Assembly: GCA_035525015.1 (NCBI GenBank)
Contig: DATLFC010000191.1
Coordinates: forward strand, 1-21,541
DNA: 21,541 nucleotides
DNA from: DATLEX01 sp035525015
GTDB taxonomy: Bacteria; Acidobacteriota; Thermoanaerobaculia; Gp7-AA8
Direction of reading: 5' to 3'
The position numbers and the translations under genes were made by a program. Below are positions 1 to 7,107 of this stretch, in pieces. The notes beneath the pieces are model-generated. The model was given only the letters and a program-made list of their open reading frames with translations, was not told where the DNA came from and searched no databases. Numbering within the stretch: position 1 is the first letter of the stretch; the number at the start of each line of letters is the position of its first letter.

Positions 1-416
1 TTCTTCACCGCCACCGCTTTCCCGGTGCGCGCCGCGGCGGCGATGAGATCGGTCTGGCGGCAGAGGAATGCCGGAATCTGCAGAATGTCGAGCACCTCGG
101 CCGCCGGCGCCGCCTGCTGCGGCTCGTGAATGTCGGAGATGAGCGGCAGCCCGGTCTCTTTTTTCACCGCGCGCAGGATCTCGAGGCCTTCTTTCAGCCC
201 GGGGCCGCGAAACGAGTCGACCGACGAGCGATTGGCCTTGTCGAATGACGACTTGAAGACGAGGTTGATCTGCAGCTCATCACGGAGGCGGAGAAGCGTG
301 CGGGCCATCATCAGCGCGTGCTCCCGCGACTCGATGACGCACGGTCCGGCCATGAAGAGGGGAGGGTTGTCTCCTCCGAACGAGACCTCGGATGTGATGG
401 CAATCGTGCGTGTCAT
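1..416 (-). CDS. kdsA: 3-deoxy-8-phosphooctulonate synthase (KdsA), 3' part cut by window edge
   Basis: KdsA condenses PEP with arabinose 5-phosphate to give Kdo-8-phosphate, the first committed step of Kdo synthesis for LPS, in the cytoplasm. The first 138 residues are visible. They contain the barrel-entry motif AGPCVIES (residues 23-30), the family-typical FKSSFDKANRSS (54-65) and SDIHEP (94-99). These sequences separate it from DAHP synthase. Cys26 sits where metal-dependent KdsA enzymes have their metal-binding Cys; the metal-independent E. coli type has Asn there. The chosen ATG (414-416) follows the pyrG stop by 31 bases and has only a weak ribosome site, so it is probably co-transcribed with pyrG. 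The C-terminal half lies outside the window, so the remaining metal ligands cannot be checked. Confidence 0.95.
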   Translation of the reverse strand, partial: MTRTIAITSEVSFGGDNPPLFMAGPCVIESREHALMMARTLLRLRDELQINLVFKSSFDKANRSSVDSFRGPGLKEGLEILRAVKKETGLPLISDIHEPQQAAPAAEVLDILQIPAFLCRQTDLIAAAARTGKAVAVK

Positions 417-447
417 GTCGGTCGGGGTAGCGCCCCTGCGCGCGGCA

Positions 448-2094
448 TCAGATGACTTCGGCCGGTCTGGACGCCGCTATGGTCGTCTTGTTCGAGCGCC
501 GGTAGCTGACCGCGGCGGCGATGAAGGAGCGGAACAACGGATGCGGCGCGGCCGGCCGTGACTTGTACTCGGGATGAAACTGGCAGCCGACGAACCACGG
601 GTGGTTTTCCAGCTCCACGATCTCGACGAACTTTCCATCGGGCGAGAGCCCCGTCACCCGGAAGCCGCGGTCCTCCAGCGCCGGGACATACTCGGGATTG
701 ACCTCATAGCGGTGGCGGTGCCGTTCCTCCACGCTGTCGACGCCGTAAGCCTCGTAGGCGATCGAGCCGGGGCGCAGATCGCACGGATATTTGCCGAGCC
801 GCATGGTGCCGCCGAGGGCGTCGACGCCGATGAGGTCGCGCAGCTTGTAGATGATCTTGTACGGCGCCTCGTCGTCGAACTCCGTCGAGTTCGCGCCGAC
901 CATGCCGGCGACGTTCCGCGCGAACTCGATCGTCGCGCACTGCATGCCCAGACAGATCCCGAAGTAAGGGATTCTCTTCTCGCGGGCGTAGCGGATGGCC
1001 CGCAGCTTCCCTTCCACGCCGCGCGCTCCGAAGCCGGGTCCCACCAGGATGCCGTCCACGCTGGCCAGCTCCCCGTGGTAGCCCTCTTCCTCGAGCGACT
1101 CCGAGTCGATGTAGACGATCCGTACCTTGACGTTGTTCGCGATTCCGCCGTGCACCAGCGCCTCGTTGAGCGACTTGTACGAATCGCCGAACTCGACGTA
1201 CTTGCCGACGAACCCGATCCGGACCTCGCCTTCGGGATGCCGCAGTTTGCGGACGATCTCCTCCCACTTCGCCAGCGACCCGATCTCCTCGTGCGGCAGA
1301 TGAAGCTTGTCGAGGAGGATTCCGTCGAGGCCTTCGCGGGAGAACGCCAGGGGGACCTGATAGATGAACTCCACGTCGAGCGCCGATACGACCGCGCTCT
1401 CTTCCACGTTGCAGAAGAGAGCGATCTTCTTCTTCATGTCTTCCGGGATGGGGCGGTCGGCGCGGCAGAGGAGGATGTCGGGCTGGATGCCGATCTCCCG
1501 CAGCTCCTTCACCGAGTGCTGGGTCGGCTTCGTCTTCAGCTCCTCGGACGCCTTGATGTAGGGAACGAGCGTGAGGTGAACGTTGATGGCGTTGCCGCGG
1601 CCGACTTCCTGCCGGAACTGGCGGATGGCCTCGAGGAACGGCAACGATTCGATGTCGCCGACCGTTCCGCCGATCTCGACGATCACCACGTCCACGCCGT
1701 CGGAGACTTCACGAATGCACTTCTTGATCTCGTCGGTGATGTGCGGAATGACCTGCACGGTCTTTCCGAGGTAGTCGCCGCGCCGCTCCTTTTCGATGAC
1801 CTTGAGATAGATGCGGCCCGTCGTCCAGTTGTTGCGCCTGGTGGCGCGCATCGAGGTGAAACGTTCGTAGTGGCCGAGGTCGAGATCGGTTTCGGCGCCG
1901 TCGTCGGTGACGAAGACCTCGCCGTGCTGGAACGGCGACATGGTGCCGGGATCGACGTTCACGTAAGGATCGAACTTCTGAAGCGTCACCTTGAACCCTC
2001 GCGCCTCGAGCAGGGCACCGATCGAAGCGGCGGCGATGCCCTTCCCGAGTCCCGAGACCACACCACCGGTGATGAAGATGTATTTCGTGCTCAT
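448..2094 (-). CDS. pyrG: CTP synthase (glutamine-hydrolysing)
   Basis: CTP synthase makes CTP from UTP, ATP and glutamine in the cytoplasm. The protein is 548 residues, normal for the family. The N-terminal amidoligase domain has the ATP-binding loop GGVVSGLGKG (10-19) and TDLDLGHYERF (69-79). The C-terminal class I glutamine amidotransferase domain has the nucleophile Cys381 in GICLGMQ and the His507/Glu509 pair in FHPEY. The start at MSTKYIFITGG is supported by GGAGGT six bases upstream (2101-2106). A longer frame to 2193 adds 33 residues of non-homologous sequence and is rejected. The gene lies between kdsB and kdsA on the same strand. That order is widespread in Gram-negative bacteria and fits the need for CTP by KdsB. 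Confidence 0.98.
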   Translation of the reverse strand: MSTKYIFITGGVVSGLGKGIAAASIGALLEARGFKVTLQKFDPYVNVDPGTMSPFQHGEVFVTDDGAETDLDLGHYERFTSMRATRRNNWTTGRIYLKVIEKERRGDYLGKTVQVIPHITDEIKKCIREVSDGVDVVIVEIGGTVGDIESLPFLEAIRQFRQEVGRGNAINVHLTLVPYIKASEELKTKPTQHSVKELREIGIQPDILLCRADRPIPEDMKKKIALFCNVEESAVVSALDVEFIYQVPLAFSREGLDGILLDKLHLPHEEIGSLAKWEEIVRKLRHPEGEVRIGFVGKYVEFGDSYKSLNEALVHGGIANNVKVRIVYIDSESLEEEGYHGELASVDGILVGPGFGARGVEGKLRAIRYAREKRIPYFGICLGMQCATIEFARNVAGMVGANSTEFDDEAPYKIIYKLRDLIGVDALGGTMRLGKYPCDLRPGSIAYEAYGVDSVEERHRHRYEVNPEYVPALEDRGFRVTGLSPDGKFVEIVELENHPWFVGCQFHPEYKSRPAAPHPLFRSFIAAAVSYRRSNKTTIAASRPAEVI

Positions 2095-2167
2095 ATGCGG
2101 ACCTCCAGACGGAATTCGCGGGCAGTGGGAGGAGAGTTCAGCTGAGGGTGGTGAGAGTGCTTCTTCA

Positions 2168-2188
2168 TCGTGAGCCTCAGGCTCACGA
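2168..2188. repeat. short perfect hairpin between kdsB and pyrG
   Basis: A 9-bp perfect inverted repeat with a TCA loop (TCGTGAGCC / GGCTCACGA) lies 13 bases past the kdsB stop and 73 bases before the pyrG start, read on the minus strand. It could be an mRNA-stabilising or attenuating hairpin. There is no T-run after it on either strand, so it is not a standard intrinsic terminator. Confidence 0.55.
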
Positions 2189-2201
2189 ATCAACTCCAGG
2201 A

Positions 2202-2927
2202 TCAGCGCAGTTTCGCAATCTCACTCTCGACGCGCAGGACATCCTCGGGCCGGTCCACTCCGAGGTGCGGCTTGTCCGTGTGCAATACACGGATTTTAAG
2301 ACCGTTCTCCAGGGCTCGCAACTGCTCGAGCGATTCGGCGCGTTCGAGCGAGGTCTGCGGCAGCTCGGCGAAGCGGAGCAGGGCCCGGGTCTGATAGCCG
2401 TAGAGGCCGATATGCCGCCGGGCCTCGTCGCGCGATCCGAACGGGATGGGCGCGCGCGAGAAGTAGAGCGCGTTCCCCGCGAGGTCCGTCACGACTTTGA
2501 CGACGTCGCGGCTCCGGTACTCCTCCTCGTTCCCGATCGGCGAGGCCAGCGTGGCGATGTCGACCTCCTCTTCTCTCTGCAGCGTCTCGATCACCCGTCC
2601 CACGGCGCCGGCGTCGAGCAGCGGCTCGTCGCCCTGCACGTTGACCACCTGGTCGAATTCGTCGCCCAGAAGACGGACGGCGGCGGCGATCCGGTCCGTG
2701 CCGGTCTGAAAATCTCCTTCCGGCCGCAGCACCCCTCCGCCGAACGCCGACACGTGATCGGCAATCCGATCGTCGTCCGTCGCCACGTACACGGCCGAGG
2801 CCCTCTCGACCCCGGCCGCGCGCTCGTAGACGCGGCGGATCAGGGAGACGCCGGCGATGGCTACGAGCGGCTTGCCCGGAAATCGGGTGGAAGCCCATCG
2901 CGCCGGAATTAGAATGACCGCTTTCAT
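2202..2927 (-). CDS. kdsB: 3-deoxy-manno-octulosonate cytidylyltransferase (CMP-Kdo synthetase)
   Basis: KdsB activates Kdo with CTP to CMP-Kdo for transfer to lipid A. The 241-residue length is normal. Visible family features are the nucleotide-binding start IPARWASTRFPGKPL (7-21), TGTDRI (75-80), the metal-binding NVQGDEPL (96-103, Asp100), HIGLYGYQ (172-179), ESLEQLR (198-204) and GVDRPEDV (223-230). The start at MKAVILIPAR fits the family exactly; a longer frame to 3020 only adds unrelated basic sequence. There is no strong ribosome site. Its ATG is embedded in CATG at 2925-2928, which also contains a possible divergent start for the neighbouring gene. It is probably the first gene of the kdsB-pyrG-kdsA unit. 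Confidence 0.96.
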   Translation of the reverse strand: MKAVILIPARWASTRFPGKPLVAIAGVSLIRRVYERAAGVERASAVYVATDDDRIADHVSAFGGGVLRPEGDFQTGTDRIAAAVRLLGDEFDQVVNVQGDEPLLDAGAVGRVIETLQREEEVDIATLASPIGNEEEYRSRDVVKVVTDLAGNALYFSRAPIPFGSRDEARRHIGLYGYQTRALLRFAELPQTSLERAESLEQLRALENGLKIRVLHTDKPHLGVDRPEDVLRVESEIAKLR

Positions 2928-2976
2928 GGACGCGGCGGATTCTAACCCTCGAATCTCACCGGCCGACCGCGATCTG

Positions 2977-3903
2977 ATGCGCCGGCTGACGGCGGCGATC
3001 GTCTTCCTGATCCTCTTCACCGCCGCCTCGAGCTATCTCTGGCGTCTCTACGCCACGAAGTTCTACGACATCACCGGCAACGCGGCCTGGATCTGGCCGC
3101 AGCACCGGCTGAGCCGGAACGTGCCGGTCGTCTTCTTCGCCGCGCACGACTTCGACCTTCCCGAGCACCGCGCCTGGACGCGCATCAAGATCCTCGGAGA
3201 TCCCGAGTACACCCTCTATTTCAATGGACAATTGATCGGGGGGCGCCGCGTCGGCGATGACCGCCAGCTCGACGTGTTCGACGTCTCGGAAATCGCCCGG
3301 AACAGCGGCAACCGGATGCTCGTGGCCGTGCGCAGCACGAACGGCGTGGGTGGGCTGATCGCCTCCGTCGATCTGAAACCGGACATCGAGAACTACATCG
3401 TCACGGGCGAAGGGTGGAAGCTGTTCCGCAGGTGGGATGAGGCTCTCCCTCTTCGCGACGCCGGCACGGCCGCGCCGCCGATGGTGATCGGCAGGCCGCC
3501 GGCCGGCCGCTGGAACTTCCTGACACCGCGCAAGGGCGATCGCGTCAAGCCGGTGACGCGCGTCGTCCAGCCGCGCTCCGCCGAGTCGTATCGGGCCGCC
3601 GTCCCGACGGTCGAGATCGTGTCGGGCGTGGCGGTGGCAGGGCAGAAGCCGCTCCGCGCCACCGCCTTCGACTTTGGTCCCACGATGGGGCGGGTCCGGA
3701 TCACGGCCGAGCTCGATTCCCCCGTGGCCCGCGTGATCGAGGCGCGGACCGCGAATGCTCCGGAGGAGCTCCGCCTGATCGAGCCTGCCTCGATGCCGTT
3801 CGTCTTCGCTCCGGGAGAGCGCACCGTCACCGATCCGGAGGAGCGCCAGTTCCGTTACGTCATCGTATTCGGCGGGCGTGCCCACGCCGAGGTGCTGCAG
3901 TAA
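2977..3903 (+). CDS. membrane-anchored protein with sugar-binding-like beta-sandwich, function unknown
   Basis: I do not recognise a named family. From ATG 2977 the product is 308 residues. It starts with a short basic segment and a single hydrophobic helix (about residues 4-21), a signal anchor or uncleaved signal peptide. Then comes a beta-rich extracytoplasmic region. The stretch around ILGDPEYTLYFNGQLIGGRR and DVFDVSEIARNSGNRMLVAV looks like the galactose-binding jelly-roll fold that precedes catalytic domains in glycoside hydrolases such as alpha-L-rhamnosidases. No hydrolase domain follows. An alternative in-frame ATG at 2926 would add 17 residues and overlap the kdsB start codon. The TAA stop directly abuts the ATG of the glycosyltransferase gene, so the two are translationally coupled and probably act together in surface glycan assembly (inference). 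Confidence 0.8.
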   Translation: MRRLTAAIVFLILFTAASSYLWRLYATKFYDITGNAAWIWPQHRLSRNVPVVFFAAHDFDLPEHRAWTRIKILGDPEYTLYFNGQLIGGRRVGDDRQLDVFDVSEIARNSGNRMLVAVRSTNGVGGLIASVDLKPDIENYIVTGEGWKLFRRWDEALPLRDAGTAAPPMVIGRPPAGRWNFLTPRKGDRVKPVTRVVQPRSAESYRAAVPTVEIVSGVAVAGQKPLRATAFDFGPTMGRVRITAELDSPVARVIEARTANAPEELRLIEPASMPFVFAPGERTVTDPEERQFRYVIVFGGRAHAEVLQ

Positions 3904-5241
3904 ATGCGCAGGCTGGTCGTTGCGATGGCGGTCATCACCGCGGCGACGCGATTCCTGGCCATCTCCCGGGCACCGTGGGAGTGGGACGAGATTCTCTTTG
4001 CTTCGGGGGTCCGCGAGTACGACGTGGCCGTGCACCATCCCCATCCCCCCGGATCCCCGCTGTTCATCGCCGCGGCGAAGCTGTTTTCGATCGCCGGGTT
4101 CAGCGACTTCCATGCGCTGCAGGTGGTGGTGGTGGCGGGGGCCATGCTGCTGTTTCCTCTGGTGTTTCTCCTCGGGCGGGAGTTAGGGCTCGGCGACGGA
4201 GTGGCGGCCGGCGGCGCGCTGGTGGCCGCCTTCGCGCCGAACGTCTGGTACTACGGCGGCACCGCGTTCAGCGATGTCCCGGCTCTTGCGCTGATCCTGG
4301 GCGCATCGCTCCTGCTCCTGCGCGGACGACGCGACGAGCGGGCCTGGATCGCGGGAGCGGCCCTCCTCGGCGTAGCGGCCGGCTTCCGTCCGCAACTCGT
4401 CCTGATCGGCGCGCTGCCGCTGATTCTGGCCGCCTGGGCGAACCGGCGGCGGCTCGTTCCCGGCCTCGCCCTGCTGGTGGCCATTCCCATCGCGAGCTAC
4501 GCCGGCGCCGCCATCGCCTCCTCGTCGGCCGCGGCATACGCCGACGCCGTGCGTGAACAGCAGGCCTACGTGGCGCGCGTCGATTCCTTCCGAAGTCCGA
4601 CCCGCCCGTCGCTCGCGTCTCTCACGCGGACGTTCTTCAAACCGACGCGCGGCGGCGGAGTCGTCGACAAGATCATCCCGCTGCTCGCCGCGGCCGGCGT
4701 GGTCCTGGCGCTTTTCCGGCGGCGCGCCGGCGCGCTGCTCCTGCTGGCGATGTTCGGACCGCTCGCGGTCTTCTCCTGGCTGATGCTCGACCTCAATGCC
4801 GCCTCACGCTACACGGTCGCCTACGTGCCGATGTTCGGACTGCTCGCCGCGCTGGCCATCGACGGCCTCGTGCGAGGCCGGGAGTGGCTGACGGTCACGG
4901 TTTGCGGTGCGATCGCGCTGTGGTTCGCTTTTCTGGCATGGCAGCCGTTGCAGAGGGTCAGAACCGAGGATCCGCCGCTCCTGCAGGCGATCCGCTCGAT
5001 CGAGCCCGATCGGGTGGTCTACGCGGTTCCGGGCGTGCTGCCGTTTGCTGCCTACTACCGCGAAGGCCGTGGCGTGGTCGACCTGAGCGACCGGCCGGCG
5101 GAAGGCAACGGGGATCTGCTCCTCGACGCGCTGTCGAGCTCACCGTGCGCTCGCAATTTCATCCGGGAACGGGGGAGACTGGCCGATATCGCGCGGGCGC
5201 GTTACTTCGAGGCCTCGGCCGTCCCGGTGGCGTGCCCATGA
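3904..5241 (+). CDS. polytopic membrane glycosyltransferase, GT39/ArnT-like
   Basis: A 445-residue, strongly hydrophobic protein with roughly ten predicted transmembrane segments. Just after the first helix it carries an acidic pair in PWEWDE (residues 24-29, Asp28/Glu29). A loop HHPHPPGSPLF (44-54) follows. This matches the layout of GT39/PMT and ArnT-type transferases, in which the first periplasmic loop holds the catalytic acidic residues and a polyprenyl-phosphate sugar is the donor. Substrate and acceptor are unknown. The C-terminal part (about 365-445) is a soluble domain of unclear role. Its ATG follows the upstream TAA without a gap, so expression depends on that gene. It ends 11 bases before the convergent stop of the next gene. 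The family call is good; the specific function is not assignable. Confidence 0.85.
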   Translation: MRRLVVAMAVITAATRFLAISRAPWEWDEILFASGVREYDVAVHHPHPPGSPLFIAAAKLFSIAGFSDFHALQVVVVAGAMLLFPLVFLLGRELGLGDGVAAGGALVAAFAPNVWYYGGTAFSDVPALALILGASLLLLRGRRDERAWIAGAALLGVAAGFRPQLVLIGALPLILAAWANRRRLVPGLALLVAIPIASYAGAAIASSSAAAYADAVREQQAYVARVDSFRSPTRPSLASLTRTFFKPTRGGGVVDKIIPLLAAAGVVLALFRRRAGALLLLAMFGPLAVFSWLMLDLNAASRYTVAYVPMFGLLAALAIDGLVRGREWLTVTVCGAIALWFAFLAWQPLQRVRTEDPPLLQAIRSIEPDRVVYAVPGVLPFAAYYREGRGVVDLSDRPAEGNGDLLLDALSSSPCARNFIRERGRLADIARARYFEASAVPVACP

Positions 5242-5252
5242 GAGTGGGGCGA

Positions 5253-5972
5253 TCAGTAGATTACTTTGCGGACGAAGTAATCCTCGATCGTGATGGTCTT
5301 GCTGTTGATGGCCTCGGCATCGGCGCGGCTCATGACGAAACGACCGGCCGCTCCGCCGTTCGTGGTTCTCATGAACAGCTCCACGTTCTCGATTTCGATG
5401 CCGTCGACGCCGGCGTTGCGAACGATCAGAAAGGCTGTTGCGGAGATGGCGTTGAAGACGCGGTCTTCGTTATCGGCGGTGAGCTCGGCGCGGACGACGC
5501 GGTTCGTTCCGGCCATCTTGCGCTCGAAGATCCCGACGTTCTCGTAGGCCCGCTCGAAGTTACCGGCGAGGCGGCTGTCGAGCTGGTTGGTGACGGCGGC
5601 CGGGCGGGCGGTGGCCGCCGGCTGCTGCTGCTCGGCCTCGTTGCCAAAGGGAACGCGGGGACGCATCTTGACCGTCGAGCCGAGGGAGGGTGCCTGCTGC
5701 TGCGACTGAGACTGCGTGGTCTGCTCGACGCCGAGCACCTTCACATCGCCGAGGCCGAGCCTCGTCACTTCTTCCGACTTGGCGATGTCGATCAGCGCGG
5801 GATCGACGGAGACCGACTGCCCGTTCTCGAGATGGATCAGCGCCTTTCCATTGACCACCGTCCATTTGGCCTTGGCCTGGTAGCGCGTGCCGTCCTTCAT
5901 CACCACCGTGTAGGTGGCAAACGACTGCACGGCGACAAAGAGGACAAGAAGGGCAGTCAGCACTGTTTTCAT
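5253..5972 (-). CDS. exported protein of unknown function with SH3-like N-terminal part
   Basis: No named family is recognised. The 239-residue product has a clear signal peptide (residues 1-19, cleavage after SFA). A small beta-rich segment follows (20-80, VVMKDGTRYQAKAKWTVV then ALIHLENGQSVSV) that resembles SH3-like 'attribute plus strand' domains. Next is a Gln/Ser/Pro-rich linker (about 85-125) and a C-terminal mixed alpha/beta domain (130-239). The start is supported by GGAG six bases upstream of the ATG. It is monocistronic, convergent with the glycosyltransferase gene and divergent from aroF. A TATAAT hexamer lies about 35 bases upstream of its start. A periplasmic location is inferred from the signal peptide and absence of other membrane segments. 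Confidence 0.8.
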   Translation of the reverse strand: MKTVLTALLVLFVAVQSFATYTVVMKDGTRYQAKAKWTVVNGKALIHLENGQSVSVDPALIDIAKSEEVTRLGLGDVKVLGVEQTTQSQSQQQAPSLGSTVKMRPRVPFGNEAEQQQPAATARPAAVTNQLDSRLAGNFERAYENVGIFERKMAGTNRVVRAELTADNEDRVFNAISATAFLIVRNAGVDGIEIENVELFMRTTNGGAAGRFVMSRADAEAINSKTITIEDYFVRKVIY

Positions 5973-6003
5973 GGAGGGCTCCGGAATCCGCTAGTTGTAA
6001 CGA

Positions 6004-6014
6004 TTGATTATACT
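6004..6014. promoter_or_regulatory. candidate divergent -10 region between the exported protein gene and aroF
   Basis: An AT-rich patch in an otherwise GC-rich gap holds TATAAT on the minus strand (6012-6007, directed at the exported protein gene). It also holds TATACT on the plus strand (6009-6014, directed at aroF, near an extended -10 TGA). Neither has a good -35 hexamer at 16-18 bases. The two -10 boxes overlap, so the promoters would compete. Assignment rests on sequence only. Confidence 0.4.
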
Positions 6015-6072
6015 TCCCGCAACCGCGCGACCGCTCGAACTGATTCCTGCGCGGGCACCAGGAGATTCCCCC

Positions 6073-7107
6073 ATGCTCGTCGTGATGGAGTCCGGCGCCA
6101 GGCCGGAACAGATCGAGGCGGTCGTGCGCCATATCGAAAAGATGGGCCTGAAGGCCCATCCGATCCCCGGCGCGCACCGGACGGCGATCGGTGTCACAGG
6201 CCATCAGGGCGGCAAGAATCCGGAGATCGTCGAGAACTTCCCCGGCGTCAAGGAAGTCATCCAGGTCTCGCACGGCTACAAGCTCGTCAGCCGTGAGGCC
6301 AAGCCTGACGACACGGTGGTCAGCGTAGGGGGGGTGGATGTCGGAGGCGCCGGCATCGTGGTGGTAGGGGGGCCGTGCGCGGTCGAATCGCTCGACCAGA
6401 CGCGGACCATTGCCGAGCGGATCAAGCGAGGGGGAGGCCAGCTCTTCCGTGGCGGCGCCTACAAGCCGCGCACTTCCCCCTATTCGTTCCAGGGTCTGGG
6501 CGAAGCGGGTCTGGAGATCCTGGCCCGCGTGCGCGAGGAGTTCGACCTCCCCGTCGTCACCGAAGCCGTCGACGAGACGTCGCTCCGGCTGATCGAGCAG
6601 TACGCCGACTGCATTCAGATCGGCGCGCGGAACATGCAGAACTTCTCCCTGCTCAAGACCGCCGGACGGTCGCGCAAGCCGGTGCTCCTGAAGCGGGGCA
6701 TGTCGGCCACGCTCGAAGAGCTGCTCCTCTCCGCCGAGTACGTGATGTCGGAAGGGAACTACCAGGTGATCCTGTGCGAGCGGGGTGTGCGGACGTTCGC
6801 CGATCACACGCGCAACACGCTCGACCTGTCGATCGTCCCGGCCGTGAAGCGGATCACCCATCTGCCGATCCTCATCGACCCGAGCCATGGAACCGGCAAG
6901 CGCAACAAAGTCCTGCCGCTCTCCCGGGCCTCGATTGCCGTCGGCGCCGACGGAGTGCTGGTGGAAGTGCACCACCGGCCGGAAGAGGCGCTCAGCGACG
7001 GACCGCAGGCCATTCTGCCGGACGTGTTCGACCAGCTGGTCCGCGAAGTGGACGCCATCGCGCAGGTGCTGGGACGATCGTTGCAGCCGGCGCTGGCCGC
7101 TTCGTGA
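6073..7107 (+). CDS. aroF: 3-deoxy-7-phosphoheptulonate (DAHP) synthase, type I beta with N-terminal ferredoxin-like regulatory domain
   Basis: DAHP synthase condenses PEP with erythrose 4-phosphate, the entry step of the shikimate pathway. The 344-residue protein has an N-terminal ferredoxin-like domain (about 1-70), as in Thermotoga-type enzymes, where it mediates feedback inhibition by aromatic amino acids. A TIM barrel of the AroA-I-beta/KdsA superfamily follows. Visible are GPCAVES (100-106, metal ligand Cys102), KPRTSPYSF (131-139), RNMQNF (186-191), LLKRGM (205-210), the metal ligand His272 in DPSHGTG, and EVHHRPEEALSDG (298-310). The ATG at 6073 has AGGAGA at 6060-6065 with a seven-base spacer, so the longer frame from 6004 is rejected. 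Its stop overlaps the pyk start (GTGA). Confidence 0.96.
   Translation: MLVVMESGARPEQIEAVVRHIEKMGLKAHPIPGAHRTAIGVTGHQGGKNPEIVENFPGVKEVIQVSHGYKLVSREAKPDDTVVSVGGVDVGGAGIVVVGGPCAVESLDQTRTIAERIKRGGGQLFRGGAYKPRTSPYSFQGLGEAGLEILARVREEFDLPVVTEAVDETSLRLIEQYADCIQIGARNMQNFSLLKTAGRSRKPVLLKRGMSATLEELLLSAEYVMSEGNYQVILCERGVRTFADHTRNTLDLSIVPAVKRITHLPILIDPSHGTGKRNKVLPLSRASIAVGADGVLVEVHHRPEEALSDGPQAILPDVFDQLVREVDAIAQVLGRSLQPALAAS

Noticed and set aside
574..2145. Long open frame opposite pyrG
   Set aside because: Codon-phase mirror of a high-GC gene; no recognisable family and pyrG is certain on the other strand.
6375..7103. Upstream extension of the pyruvate kinase frame through aroF
   Set aside because: The extension is out-of-frame aroF sequence; homology starts at the GTG at 7104.
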